A stretch of 48,107 bases of DNA, taken from the NCBI GenBank assembly GCA_020850695.1, contig JADZEF010000043.1:1-48107 (forward strand), read 5' to 3'. The notes under the pieces were generated by a model, which had not been told where the DNA came from, did not search any database, and saw nothing but the letters and a program-made list of their open reading frames with translations. Made by a program: the position numbers and the translations under genes. This document shows positions 9,878 to 19,570 of the stretch, one piece after another (within the stretch, counting starts at the first letter, position 1; the number at the start of each line of letters is the position of its first letter). Origin of the DNA: Planctomycetaceae bacterium (GTDB taxonomy: Bacteria; Planctomycetota; Planctomycetia; Planctomycetales; Planctomycetaceae).

Positions 9878-10095
9878 GTCGACAATCCTTGGCGGAAATC
9901 GGATCGTGCGCACAGAGGCGTCACACGGCCAGATGAATTTATCGTGAGCGAGGTCAAAACTCACGCCGCTTCGCGCTGGCCCATTCCTCGGTAACAGTTC
10001 GAATGATCCGCGAGATAGCACCAGCTGCATTATGTGATCTGGTGGACAGTGCCAGATTGAGGGTGCATTCATGCCGGTATGGCTGAAGCAGGATC

Positions 10096-10125
10096 TCGAC
10101 AAGCACACATGATGGGCACCATAAT
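10096..10125 (+). promoter_or_regulatory. Candidate sigma-70-type promoter for the ECF sigma factor gene
   Basis: TCGACA (10096-10101), 18-nt spacer, CATAAT (10120-10125); each hexamer matches the consensus at five of six positions. It lies about 90 nt upstream of the ATG at 10223, in the 345-bp divergent spacer (9878-10222). I see nothing else definite in that spacer. Confidence 0.4.
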
Positions 10126-10222
10126 TTGTGACCGGGGGATTCCCGCCGATTCTGCATTGCGGGATTGTCGGACGTTCCCCGGTCCGATGTCGGCCCGAAT
10201 CTGACCTCCCCAGACAAACCGC

Positions 10223-10831
10223 ATGGACTCCCAGGCTTCGGTGACGGCGTGGATCGCCGATCTCAAAGCGGGCGAAGCCGGAGCTGCCGAGCAGCTTTGG
10301 GAGCGGTATTTCCATCGACTCGTTGGGTTTGCCCGGCGCAAGCTCGCGTCGTCAGCCCGCCGCGTCGCCGACGAAGAAGACGTGGCGCTCAGCGCTTTCA
10401 AGAGCCTCTGCCTCGGAGCCGCCGACGGCCGGTTCCCCCAACTGTGCGATCGCGACAACCTCTGGCCGCTCCTGGTGGTTCTGACTTCGCACAAGGCCCA
10501 GGATCTGGTGAAGTCCGAGCGTCGACTGAAACGGGGAGGGGCAGGGGTTGCCCGCGCGGAGGCGTCGCGGCCTGCGCTCCAGACCAACGCGGCGGGTCTG
10601 GAAGAAGTTCTCAGCCGCGAGCCATCGCCCGAGTTCGCCACGCTGATGGCCGAGCATTGCGAATCGCTGCTGCACCAGCTCGACCTCCAGCACCGCAAGA
10701 TTGCCGAGTTGAAGCTCGAAGGACACTCGAACCACGAGATCGCGGAGCGCCTGCACTGCGGATTGAGAACCGTCGAACGCCGGCTTGAATTGATCCGCCG
10801 CGTCTGGCAGGAAGCGGGGGAAGGGCGATGA
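10223..10831 (+). CDS. ECF-type RNA polymerase sigma factor (planctomycete Sigma70-ECF group)
   Basis: 202 residues. Region 2 covers about residues 10-80 (AAEQLWERYFHRLVGFARRKL, then DEEDVALSAFKSLC and the LWPLLVVLTSHKAQDLVKSE stretch). Region 4 covers about 145-195, ending in a helix-turn-helix: LEGHSNHEIAERLHCGLRTVERRLELIRRVW. This is the PF07638-like family expanded in Planctomycetota. Such sigma factors are commonly paired with Ser/Thr kinases and often lack an anti-sigma gene; here the next gene on the strand is a kinase, separated by a repeat element of about 165 bp. I infer that the two belong to one signalling unit, with the kinase controlling the sigma factor. Start ATG 10223. Confidence 0.92.
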   Translation: MDSQASVTAWIADLKAGEAGAAEQLWERYFHRLVGFARRKLASSARRVADEEDVALSAFKSLCLGAADGRFPQLCDRDNLWPLLVVLTSHKAQDLVKSERRLKRGGAGVARAEASRPALQTNAAGLEEVLSREPSPEFATLMAEHCESLLHQLDLQHRKIAELKLEGHSNHEIAERLHCGLRTVERRLELIRRVWQEAGEGR

Positions 10832-10885
10832 CATCGGGTCATCCATTCGACGACGGTGTTCTGTCAAAGGTTTACAGGCATTGTT

Positions 10886-11050
10886 TCTCACCACGGAGAC
10901 ACGGAGTCACGGAGAAAGGCAGGAAGAGTTTTCAGATCTCATACGAAGTCACCGTCATATGCCATCACATTTCAGTAGAGAGCTCTTGGTTGACTCCCCT
11001 GATTCTCCGTGCTTGTTTTCTCTTGCCTCTCTCCGTGACTGCGTGGTGAA
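10886..11050. repeat. ~165-bp inverted-repeat element (CCACGGAGACACGGAG family), copy 2
   Basis: The left arm near 10886-10926 holds CCACGGAGACACGGAGTC like copy 1. The right arm (about 11008-11050) is its inverse but lacks one 9-bp unit, reading CTCCGTGACTGCGTGGTG. It occupies the centre of the 327-bp spacer between the sigma factor and kinase genes. The remaining 108 bp before the kinase show no clear promoter. Confidence 0.8.
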
Positions 11051-11158
11051 CCTGACTCGGAGCAGACTCACACGGAATTGGCATGCGATGCTTCACGCCG
11101 TCCCGAGACGACTCCGAGTCACTGACTGGCGGTGCTGACTCTGCATTGACGCATCGGA

Positions 11159-13483
11159 ATGAACAAGTCGCTTGCCCTGCTCTCAACGTTCCAACTCCTC
11201 TCCCCGCCGATGGCCGCCGACATTCAGAAGCCCGACGCCCTTCGCGACCCGCGGACCGATCCGGCGGTGTCGGTCGAGACGTTGCAGCGGGTCGACGAGT
11301 GTTGCGAGCAGTTCGAGCGCCGCTGGCAGGAATCGAAACCCGAGTCGATCGAGCCGCTCCTCTCCGGCTGGCACGGCCTCGAGCGTCGCGCCCTGTTGCG
11401 CGAACTGCTGGCGATCGCCCTCGAGTACCGCCGTGGGCGTGGCGAGGCGGTGTCGCCCGAGGCCTTGAAATCACGCTTCGCCGGTGATGAGGACATCGTC
11501 GATCTGGTCCTGTCCGAGACACCGATCGACGGTTCCGAGGACGGCTTCCCGCCATTCCTCAGCGATCATCCGCGATATCGCGTCGTGGCCCGAATCGGCT
11601 CTGGAGGCATGGGGACCGTCTATCGGGCCGAGCATGCTTTGCTTGGCCGTCCCGTCGCGATCAAAGTCATCCGCCCGCAGCTCCTGGCCGATCGTCTGGC
11701 CCGCGAGCGGTTCCTGCAGGAAGCCCGATCCGCTGCGCGCCTCAACCATCCCAACATCGTCACGATCTACGACGCCGAACTCTCGCCGGACGGCCCGTTC
11801 CTCGTGATGGAATGTGTCGAGGGGACCGATCTCGCACGAATCGTCCGCGACAACGGCCCGCTCCCCGTGGCCGAGGCCTGCGAAGCGGTGCGTCAGGCGG
11901 CCGAGGGCCTTCAGGATGCCTACGAATCGGGGCTCGTGCATCGGGACCTTTCCCCTCGGAACCTGATGCGGACCGCGGATGGAACGGTCAAGCTGCTCGA
12001 CTTCGGCCTCGCGCTGGTGTTCGGCCAGCAGAATCCCGCCGAGGTCCTGGGGACATCCGGCATGCTGATGGGGAGCGCCGAGTACATGTCTCCCGAGCAG
12101 GCGGAGAACCCTGCTCAATCGGATGTGCGGTCGGATATCTACAGCCTGGGATGTGTGCTGTGGTTTCTGCTGACGGGACAGCCGCCGCGCCGCGTCCGTA
12201 ACAAGGAGGAGCTCAACCGGCTTCGCGCGGGTCGTCCGCTGCCGCGGCTTGGCTCGTTGCGTGCGGAAGCGCCGCCCGAGGTCGAAGCCGTCCTTATGAA
12301 AGCCTTGTCGACGTCTCCACAAAGCCGCTACCAGACGCCCCAGGAACTGGCTGATGCCCTGGCGCCTTTCACGGGTGAGGTCGCCACTCCTCCGGCGCGG
12401 CCGAAGTCGCGTGGACGGGTCGCGATGGTCGCCGCGGCATGCGTCATCGGAGCCATGACAATCGGGCTGGCGGCGCAGCGGCACTTCGGCCGTCCCGAGG
12501 AGCGCGACCGTCCGACCGAGCGGATGTACCAGGAAGCGCTCGTCCTGCTCGGACAGCGCCAGGAGCGGCAGGCTCACCGGGCGATTGACCGGTTGAACGC
12601 CGTGCTGCTCCATCACCCGCACGATGCGGAGGCCTACTCGGTGCTTGCCGATGCCTGGAACCTGTGCGGAGACTACGGCTGGGAGCTGCCGTCCGTCGCC
12701 TTCCCGAATGCCATGAAGGCCGCCCGGCGGGCGCTCGAGCTTAACCCCGAGCACGCCGAAGCACACCTGGCGCTGGCCTTCGCCTACCATGGCTATGAAT
12801 GCGACTGGAAGAGGGCGGGGGAGTCGTACACGCGGGCTCTGGAGCTGAATGAGGACTTACCGTCCGCCAACCACTGGTATGCGTGGTATCTCGCGCAGCA
12901 GGGACGATTCGCCGAGGCCAAGGAGCACATCGACCGAGCCGCCGAGGAAGCGGAAGCGAAAGATCTCATCATCCACAACGACGTCGGCAAGATCCGCTAC
13001 TTCGCCCGGGAGTTTAAGGACGCGGCCGCCGCCCATCGCCACACCCTCGATCTCGACCCCGATTTTCGCAAAGCGCGGCTGGATCTGGGCTATGCCCTCA
13101 TCGAGCTGGGCGAAACCGAGGAGGCGCTCGATGAGTTCGACAAAGCCAAAGGGATCTCCGAGCGGAACGGCGACGTTAACGCCGCACTGGCGTACGCGTA
13201 TGCGCGGTCGGGGCAGTCGCAGCAGGCGGAAGAGATCGTGTCAAACCTTGCTCCCGACGCCGAGCGGAACGGCTTGGCGATGGAGATGGCCCACGTCGAC
13301 ACCGCTCTCGGAGACTTCGACAGCGCCTTGAACTGGATCGACATCGCCCTCCGGCAGAAGTCATCGGGGCGGGCGGGGCTGCTGGTCGACCCGCGTCTCG
13401 ACCCGCTCCGCAAAGAGCCGCGGTTCAAGGCGGCGCTGAAGTCGATCGGCCTGGCCGATAAGGTCCTCGCGACCGAGAAATGA
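11159..13483 (+). CDS. Transmembrane Ser/Thr protein kinase with TPR sensor region
   Basis: 774 residues (or 757 from ATG 11210). Residues 40-120 are a helical N-terminal region as in planctomycete kinases. The kinase domain spans about 140-405: glycine loop GSGGMG (147-152), VAIK with Lys169, HRDLSPRN (His261, Asp263, Asn268), DFG (281-283) and the activation-segment end SAEYMSPEQ. In the catalytic loop the usual Lys of HRDLKPxN is Ser265. One membrane helix (about 421-440) follows. The outer part is TPR repeats (about 455-760), recognisable by A-x-x-x-x-x-L-x-L-N/D-P spacing such as ALELNPEHAEAHLALAFAY. Probably phosphorylates proteins in response to a periplasmic partner; the adjacent ECF sigma factor is the obvious candidate target. 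Confidence 0.92.
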   Translation: MNKSLALLSTFQLLSPPMAADIQKPDALRDPRTDPAVSVETLQRVDECCEQFERRWQESKPESIEPLLSGWHGLERRALLRELLAIALEYRRGRGEAVSPEALKSRFAGDEDIVDLVLSETPIDGSEDGFPPFLSDHPRYRVVARIGSGGMGTVYRAEHALLGRPVAIKVIRPQLLADRLARERFLQEARSAARLNHPNIVTIYDAELSPDGPFLVMECVEGTDLARIVRDNGPLPVAEACEAVRQAAEGLQDAYESGLVHRDLSPRNLMRTADGTVKLLDFGLALVFGQQNPAEVLGTSGMLMGSAEYMSPEQAENPAQSDVRSDIYSLGCVLWFLLTGQPPRRVRNKEELNRLRAGRPLPRLGSLRAEAPPEVEAVLMKALSTSPQSRYQTPQELADALAPFTGEVATPPARPKSRGRVAMVAAACVIGAMTIGLAAQRHFGRPEERDRPTERMYQEALVLLGQRQERQAHRAIDRLNAVLLHHPHDAEAYSVLADAWNLCGDYGWELPSVAFPNAMKAARRALELNPEHAEAHLALAFAYHGYECDWKRAGESYTRALELNEDLPSANHWYAWYLAQQGRFAEAKEHIDRAAEEAEAKDLIIHNDVGKIRYFAREFKDAAAAHRHTLDLDPDFRKARLDLGYALIELGETEEALDEFDKAKGISERNGDVNAALAYAYARSGQSQQAEEIVSNLAPDAERNGLAMEMAHVDTALGDFDSALNWIDIALRQKSSGRAGLLVDPRLDPLRKEPRFKAALKSIGLADKVLATEK

Positions 13484-13581
13484 GCGCCTGCGCGACACGT
13501 CGCACGCCGCGCGTCCGGACTTTATGATAGAGGGTCCTCCTGATCACTCCTCGTCCTTCCATAGCTCGCAGGTGAGGCCTC

Positions 13582-16500
13582 ATGCGGTTCGTTTCTCTGT
13601 CGCTTAAGGCGGTCGGTCCCTTCACCGACGGCGGACTCGACCTCAGCGGCGGATCGTATGGGTTGCATGTCGTCTACGGCCCCAACGAAGCGGGAAAGAG
13701 TTCGACGCTGCGGGCGCTGCGATACCTGTTGTTCGGCTTCCCGTCCGCACGGACCAAGGAGGGGCGAACGCTCGGCGATACGTTCCTCCACTCGCAGCAG
13801 AACCTGCGCGTCGGCGCGACGCTGGAGAATGGAGCGGGGGAAACGCTGACGGTGATGCGGCGGATGGCGGCCTCGCAGTCGCTGCGCGGGGCCGATGACG
13901 CGGCCGTCGTCGACGAGGCCGAGTTGCGGAAGTTCCTCGGCAACGTCGACGCTCCGCGGTTCGAGACGTTCTTCGGCATCGACCATCAACGGCTGGTCGA
14001 TGGAGGGCGGGCGATCCTCGCCGGGCACGGGGACGTCGGGCAGATCCTGTTCGTGGCGTCCGGGCTCGAATCGCTGCAGAAGGTGCAGTCGTCGCTGGGG
14101 ACGGAAGTCGACGCGCTGTTCAACGAATCGACGCGGGCCTCGCGCCCGCAGATCAACGCACTCCTGCAATCGTTGAAGAAAGCCGAGCAGGAGATCAAGG
14201 CGCTGTCGCTTCCCGCCAAGGAATGGGACGACCACAACGAGGCATTGCAGTCGGCCCTCAAACGCAAGGACGAAGTCGAGCGGACGCTGGCTGAAAAATC
14301 CCGCGATCAGGCGCGCTTCGAGCGCCGGCGGGGGGCGCTGCAGCTGCTTCCCGAGTGGGAGCGCTGGGTCGGTGAACTGGAGAAGGTTCGCGACGCCGTC
14401 CTGCTGCCACCGGAGTTTTCGGAGAAGCGGCAGAAGCTGCAGGAGCGGATCGCCTCGGAGACGGGGAAGCTGCGGCGAAGCGAGGAGAATCTTGAGCCGT
14501 TGCGGCGACAGATCGCGGGGGTGCAGGTTCCCGAGTCGCTCCTCGCGCAGCAGGAGAACATCGAGCCGCTGCTGGAGCGTCTCGGTGTCTATCGGCAGGC
14601 GACGTCCGACCGCCCCGAACTCGAACGCAAGCTCCGCGAAGACGAGATCCGGGCCCGCGACGGGCTGCAGGCGATCGAGCGCCAGATGACCGTTGACCAG
14701 GCGGGGAAGGTGCAGATCAGCGAAGCCCAGCGCGGACGGGTGCGGAAGCTGGTCACGACGTGGCAGAAGATCGTGCAGCAGCACGATGCGGCCCGTGAGG
14801 CGGCGGCGCGGCTCGAACAGCGGCTGGCCGAAGCCCGCGAACGGCTGGCGGCTCTTCCGGCGGAAACCGATGTCTCTCCGCTGCAGGCGGCCGTTCAGGC
14901 GATCACTCGGCTTGGGGATCTTGACCGGCAGGCCTCGGACGCGCGGCTCGAATGCGACAACGCCCGCACTCAAATTGAATCCGACATCCGCCGGCTCTCC
15001 TTCTGGACGGGGACGCTCGAAGCTCTCCGCGGGTTGCCGGTTCCACCAGTCGAAACCGTCGAACGCTTCGACGCCGACCTCTCCGCCGCGGCGCAGCAAC
15101 GCGTGCAGACGGCAACGCGCCGCGACGAGGCGACTCGCGAGCGGGATGAACTCGCGCGGGCGCTTCAGGCGATGCGAGATGGTCAGGACATCCCGATGGA
15201 CGACGACCTCAAGACTGCACGCACGCGGCGCGATGCGGCGTGGGTCGAACTGCGGCGACGTCTTCAGGACGAGCGTCATGTGTCGTCCGAGTCGACGGGA
15301 GATCTGGTTGCGGCGTTCGAAGACCACAAGCGGCTCGCCGATGACCTGGCCGATCGTCTGCGCCGCGAGGCGGACAAGGTCGCGCAATATGCGGAGCGGG
15401 CGGCGCACTTGCGCAAGCTGGAATCGGACGCCGAGCGACGGACTCGCGAAGCAGACGCAGCGTTGGCCCGTCACGACGAACTGAACTCAGAGTGGATGGA
15501 ACTCTGGACGTCGACCGGTATCACGCCGCGATCGCCGCGCGAGATGCTGACCTTCCTCCGCCGCCATGCCGACCTCCTTCAGAAAGCGGAGGCTCAGTCG
15601 GAACGGGAAGCGCGGGCGGCGGCGATCGAGCGGCGGCGGCAGGAACAAGTCGCTCTCCTCTCACAGCGGATTCAGGACACGACGCCCGGTGATCGGACCG
15701 TCTCGGGATCTCTGGGGGAACTGCTGGCGCGGGCGGAAGCCATCCTGCAGTCCACCCGCAACGCCTCTCAGGAACGGAACGACGCGGCCCGCGACGTGCA
15801 GCAGCTCGAACGCGAACTCAACGGCGCACAGGGGGCGCGCCCCCGGCTCGAGCGAGCCCAGGCCGAACGGAGCGAATGGCGGCAACAGTGGGAAACGGTG
15901 ATCGCCGATCTTCCCCTGGCCCCGCACTCCTCGCCTGATGAAGCTTCCGCCGACCTCGATCGGCTGTCCGACGTGAAGCAGGCTCTCAAGCTCGTCGAGG
16001 AAACACGCCATCGGCTTCAGCAGATCGATGACTCGTGCCGGCGCTTTGAAGCCGACGTCCGCGGACTGACGGGACGGCTGGCTCCGGACCTCGCGACGTT
16101 TCCAGTCGATCAGGCGGCGGCCGAACTGCACGGTCGGCTGGCGAAGGCGCTGCGGGACAAGGCGAGCCACGATCTGTTGTCGAAGAAGCTGGCCGAAGAA
16201 GAACGTGCCGCGGAAGCCGCACGGGCCCGCGTGGCCGAACTGGAGGTGCAGATCGGTCAGCTGATCCGTGATGCGGGGTGCGAGACGGCGGCCGATCTGC
16301 CGGCGGCCGAGCAACGCTCGACCGCGCGGCGGCGTGCGGAGGAGAAAGTCGAGGAGCTCGAAGCGCGGTTGCGCGAGCAGTCCGGCGGGACGCCTCTCGA
16401 AGCGTTCCTTGCTGAGCTTCGAACGATCGACCGCGAGACACTGGCCGCCGACGCGGCGCGGCTCGATGCGGAGATCGAAGGGCTCAACCGCGAGCTTCGC

Positions 16501-17133
16501 GACGTTCTCGGTGAACAGATCGGAGCGGAGAAGAAGACGCTTGCGGCGATGGACAGCAGCGGTCGCGCGGCCGAAGCGGCGGAGAATGCCCGCGATATCG
16601 TGCTGCGTCTCTCGGGCGAGGCGGAACGCTTCACGCGGCTGCGGCTGGCTCAAGCGGTGCTGAAGGCGGGGATTGACCGTTACCGCGAGCGTCACCAGGG
16701 GCCAATCCTCGGCCGGGCGTCGACGATCTTTGCTCGGCTGACGTGCGGGGCGTTCTCGGGGCTTCGTCAGGACTTCGACGATGAAGGACGACCGGTGCTG
16801 ATGGGGTTGCGGGCGGCCAACGGAGCGGCGGTCCCCATCGAGGGGATGAGCGACGGAACGGCGGACCAGATCTATCTCGCGGTGCGGCTGGCGTGGCTTG
16901 ATGAGTTCCTGCAGCACCACGCCCCGGTGCCGTTCATCGTCGACGACATCCTGATGCGGTTCGACGACGAGCGATCGGTCGAGACGCTCAAGGCGCTGGG
17001 AGACCTCTCGGCTCGTACTCAAGTCCTGTTCTTTACCCACCACCGGCACCTCGCCGACCTCGCAAAGCAGACGCTGCCGGAAGTGGTCCACGTCCACGAG
17101 CTGCCGAGGAGCATCAGCGCAAGCTCGTCCTGA
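13582..17133 (+). CDS. YhaN-like SMC/Rad50-type ATPase
   Basis: 1183 residues with split ATPase heads joined by long coiled coils, the layout of Rad50/SbcC/YhaN proteins. Walker A is GPNEAGKSS (33-41) directly after LKAVGPFTDGGLDL. The middle, about 190-1000, is heptad-rich and full of Glu/Arg/Leu, with breaks suggesting a hinge. The signature-like GMSDGTADQIYLAVRLA lies near 1085-1101, Walker B is VPFIVDDILMRFDDE (about 1116-1130), and the H-loop is FFTHHRH. YhaN usually has a metallophosphatase partner (YhaO); none is present in this window, so the nuclease subunit must be elsewhere or absent. DNA repair or end processing is the family inference. Followed by a repeat-filled spacer and ppk. 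Confidence 0.88.
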   Translation: MRFVSLSLKAVGPFTDGGLDLSGGSYGLHVVYGPNEAGKSSTLRALRYLLFGFPSARTKEGRTLGDTFLHSQQNLRVGATLENGAGETLTVMRRMAASQSLRGADDAAVVDEAELRKFLGNVDAPRFETFFGIDHQRLVDGGRAILAGHGDVGQILFVASGLESLQKVQSSLGTEVDALFNESTRASRPQINALLQSLKKAEQEIKALSLPAKEWDDHNEALQSALKRKDEVERTLAEKSRDQARFERRRGALQLLPEWERWVGELEKVRDAVLLPPEFSEKRQKLQERIASETGKLRRSEENLEPLRRQIAGVQVPESLLAQQENIEPLLERLGVYRQATSDRPELERKLREDEIRARDGLQAIERQMTVDQAGKVQISEAQRGRVRKLVTTWQKIVQQHDAAREAAARLEQRLAEARERLAALPAETDVSPLQAAVQAITRLGDLDRQASDARLECDNARTQIESDIRRLSFWTGTLEALRGLPVPPVETVERFDADLSAAAQQRVQTATRRDEATRERDELARALQAMRDGQDIPMDDDLKTARTRRDAAWVELRRRLQDERHVSSESTGDLVAAFEDHKRLADDLADRLRREADKVAQYAERAAHLRKLESDAERRTREADAALARHDELNSEWMELWTSTGITPRSPREMLTFLRRHADLLQKAEAQSEREARAAAIERRRQEQVALLSQRIQDTTPGDRTVSGSLGELLARAEAILQSTRNASQERNDAARDVQQLERELNGAQGARPRLERAQAERSEWRQQWETVIADLPLAPHSSPDEASADLDRLSDVKQALKLVEETRHRLQQIDDSCRRFEADVRGLTGRLAPDLATFPVDQAAAELHGRLAKALRDKASHDLLSKKLAEEERAAEAARARVAELEVQIGQLIRDAGCETAADLPAAEQRSTARRRAEEKVEELEARLREQSGGTPLEAFLAELRTIDRETLAADAARLDAEIEGLNRELRDVLGEQIGAEKKTLAAMDSSGRAAEAAENARDIVLRLSGEAERFTRLRLAQAVLKAGIDRYRERHQGPILGRASTIFARLTCGAFSGLRQDFDDEGRPVLMGLRAANGAAVPIEGMSDGTADQIYLAVRLAWLDEFLQHHAPVPFIVDDILMRFDDERSVETLKALGDLSARTQVLFFTHHRHLADLAKQTLPEVVHVHELPRSISASSS

Positions 17134-17168
17134 CTTCCAATCGGTCTGTCGCTCGCGACGAATGACAG

Positions 17169-17277
17169 GGGCCACGGAAACGACGGACGAGACGGAGACT
17201 ACGGAAGCGGCACGATTGTCCGTCGATAGCCGGAATCGGTTCGCGAAACGCCGTCGCATCCGTCGCTTCCGTGGCCC
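17169..17277. repeat. Inverted-repeat element (GCCACGGAAGCGACGGA family)
   Basis: GGCCACGGAAACGACGGAC at the left (17170-17188) and its imperfect inverse, ending CCGTCGCTTCCGTGGCC (about 17259-17275), bound a 109-bp element in the 306-bp spacer between the YhaN-like ATPase gene and ppk. It reads as a relative in style, not in sequence, of the CCACGGAGACACGGAG elements. Nothing else is evident in the spacer. Confidence 0.75.
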
Positions 17278-17439
17278 TGCCGATTCGTGAATTTCCCGTT
17301 CTGCGGTTGCATCCGGCCGGGCGAGAAGCGATGTTGCTGTGTCCGGAGTTTTTCCGCGGGATCGCCTGAGGGGGGTGGGGGGCCGCGGAAGCGAGCCACC
17401 GGTTCCGATCCGCACGTCACCGCCCGGCGTCCGCCGTCC

Positions 17440-19554
17440 ATGAACCAGAATTTCTCGCGGTTCATCAACCGCGAACTCAGTTGGCTCGAGTTCAACCAGC
17501 GGGTGCTCGACGAGGCGCGCGATCCGAAGATCCCGCTCCTCGAGCGACTCAAGTTTCTCGCCATCACCGGGTCGAACCTCGACGAGTTCTTCATGGTCCG
17601 CGTCGGCGGACTGCAGATGCTTTCCGAGCAGGGGAACGCGCGCCCCGACCCCGCGGGAATGTCCGCCGACCGCCAGCTCGAAGCGATCAGCCGCCGCATT
17701 CACCGCATGACGGCCGACCAGTACGAGTGCTACGTCGAAGAGCTGGAGCCGGGGCTCGCCCAGGGGGGCCTGCGGCGGGTGAAGTCCAACGAGCTGACCG
17801 ACCGGCAGTCGACGGTCCTGCAGCAGGTCTTCGAAGAGGAGATCTGGCCCGTCCTCACGCCCATGGCGATCCGCGAGTCGAAGGAGTTCCCGCTCCTCAT
17901 CAACCAGACGATGAACGTCGGCGTGCAGCTCAAGCCGAACGAGGAGAGCGAAGGGCAGCCGCGGTTCGCCGTCATTCCGCTGGGACGGACGACCAACCGC
18001 TTCATCACCGTCCCCTCGGACGGCGACAACTCCTATGTGTTGCTGGAGGACGTCGTCGCCCGGCACATCGATCGCTTCTTCCCCGGCGAGGAAGTTGTCG
18101 AGTGCGTGCCGTTCCGGCTGACGCGGAACGCCGACTTCAGCCTGCGGGACGACCTGGCCGCCGATCTTTTGAGCGGAATGGAGGACATCCTCGCCGCCCG
18201 CAAGAAGGGGGAATGCGTCCGGCTGGAGATCGCGGCCAACGTCAGCAACGCCACGCTCGAGTTCCTGCAGCGGACGCTCGAAGTCGCCGGCGATGACGTT
18301 TACCTCCTCCCCGGCCCGCTCGACCTCGCGAGCTTCATGCGATTGACGGAGGCCCAGGGCTTCGACAGCCTCCGCTACGAGCAGTGGCCGCCGCGGCAGT
18401 CCCCGCAGGTCGACCCGACCGAGAGCATCTTCGAGACGATTACCCGCGGCGATGTGCTCCTCTACCATCCGTTCCACAGCTTCGAGCCGGTGCAGCGGTT
18501 CATCGAGACGGCCGCCGCCGATCCCGACGTCCTGGCTATCAAGCAGACTCTCTACCGCACCAGCCGCAACAGTCCCATCGTCACGGCGCTGCGGCGGGCG
18601 GCCGAGCGGGGCAAATACGTCACCGCCATCGTTGAGTTGAAGGCCCGTTTCGACGAGGCCCGCAACATGGAATGGGCCCGCAGCCTCGAACAGGCCGGCG
18701 TACAGGTCATCTACGGCGTGAAGGGACTGAAGACGCACGCCAAAGTCTGCATTGTCGTCCGCCGCGAGCCGCACGGTATCCAGCGGTACGTCCACTTCGG
18801 CACCGGCAACTACAACGAGCAGACGGCCCGCCTCTACACCGATGCCAGCCTGCTCACGGCGAATGAAGATCTCGGGGCCGACGCCACCGCGTTCTTCAAC
18901 GCGGTGACCGGGTACTCGCAGCCGCAGAAATTCCGCAAGATCGACATCGCTCCGCTGGGGCTTCGCGAGCGGATTCTCGAACTGATCGAAGGGGAGACGC
19001 AGCGGAAGCGGCACGGGCAGAAGGCCCGCATCATGGCCAAGCTCAACTCGCTGGCCGACCCCGAAGTGATCGACGCGCTCTATGCGGCGTCTCAGGCGGG
19101 GGTGAAGATCAGCCTCAACGTCCGCGGCATCTGCTGCCTGCGTCCGGGCGTGCAGGGGCTGAGCGAGAACATCACGGTCGTGAGCATCGTCGACCGCTTC
19201 CTCGAGCACAGCCGCATTCTGTACTTCTACCACGGGGGAGACGAGCGGGTTTACATCTCGAGCGCCGACTGGATGCCGCGGAACCTCGACCGCCGCGTCG
19301 AGCTGCTGGTGCCGGTGGAAGACGCCGCCGCCCGCGACCGACTGCTCGGCGTGCTCGACCTGTGCCTCAACGACACGGTCAAGGGGCGGCGCCTGCAGCC
19401 GGACGGCAGCTACAAGCGGGTCACGTCAAAGAAGAAGAGCGCCATCCGCAGCCAGGAGCAACTGTTCCAACTGGCCGGAGAGGCGGTGAAGCGGGCCGTG
19501 CAATCACGCCGCACGACACTCGAGCCGCACCGGCCGGACGGGGACGAGGAATGA
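17440..19554 (+). CDS. ppk1: Polyphosphate kinase 1
   Basis: Reversibly transfers the gamma-phosphate of ATP to polyphosphate. 704 residues from ATG 17440, matching the usual 690-720; the open frame extends to a GTG at 17287 but that leader is cysteine- and glycine-rich and unlike the family. The N-domain starts FINRELSWLEFNQRVLDEA. Both catalytic histidines are present: His433 in GLKTHAK (autophosphorylated, E. coli His435) and His590 in DRFLEHSR (E. coli His592). LYTDASLLTANEDLG and SSADWMPRNLDRRVE are further PPK1 signatures. No exopolyphosphatase or pho gene adjoins it. A REP-like pair begins 15 bp after the TGA stop. Confidence 0.97.
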   Translation: MNQNFSRFINRELSWLEFNQRVLDEARDPKIPLLERLKFLAITGSNLDEFFMVRVGGLQMLSEQGNARPDPAGMSADRQLEAISRRIHRMTADQYECYVEELEPGLAQGGLRRVKSNELTDRQSTVLQQVFEEEIWPVLTPMAIRESKEFPLLINQTMNVGVQLKPNEESEGQPRFAVIPLGRTTNRFITVPSDGDNSYVLLEDVVARHIDRFFPGEEVVECVPFRLTRNADFSLRDDLAADLLSGMEDILAARKKGECVRLEIAANVSNATLEFLQRTLEVAGDDVYLLPGPLDLASFMRLTEAQGFDSLRYEQWPPRQSPQVDPTESIFETITRGDVLLYHPFHSFEPVQRFIETAAADPDVLAIKQTLYRTSRNSPIVTALRRAAERGKYVTAIVELKARFDEARNMEWARSLEQAGVQVIYGVKGLKTHAKVCIVVRREPHGIQRYVHFGTGNYNEQTARLYTDASLLTANEDLGADATAFFNAVTGYSQPQKFRKIDIAPLGLRERILELIEGETQRKRHGQKARIMAKLNSLADPEVIDALYAASQAGVKISLNVRGICCLRPGVQGLSENITVVSIVDRFLEHSRILYFYHGGDERVYISSADWMPRNLDRRVELLVPVEDAAARDRLLGVLDLCLNDTVKGRRLQPDGSYKRVTSKKKSAIRSQEQLFQLAGEAVKRAVQSRRTTLEPHRPDGDEE

Positions 19555-19570
19555 CGCGGGAGGCAGCGAC

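Noticed and set aside
13522-15474. 650-codon minus-strand open frame opposite the YhaN-like gene
   Set aside because: Antisense shadow; no ribosome site or family motif.
15661-19233. 1190-codon open frame on the minus strand across the YhaN-like ATPase and ppk1 genes
   Set aside because: It is the mirror of two strongly supported genes with clear motifs; the translation is Arg/Asp/Val-rich with no domain, as expected from GC-rich codon bias.
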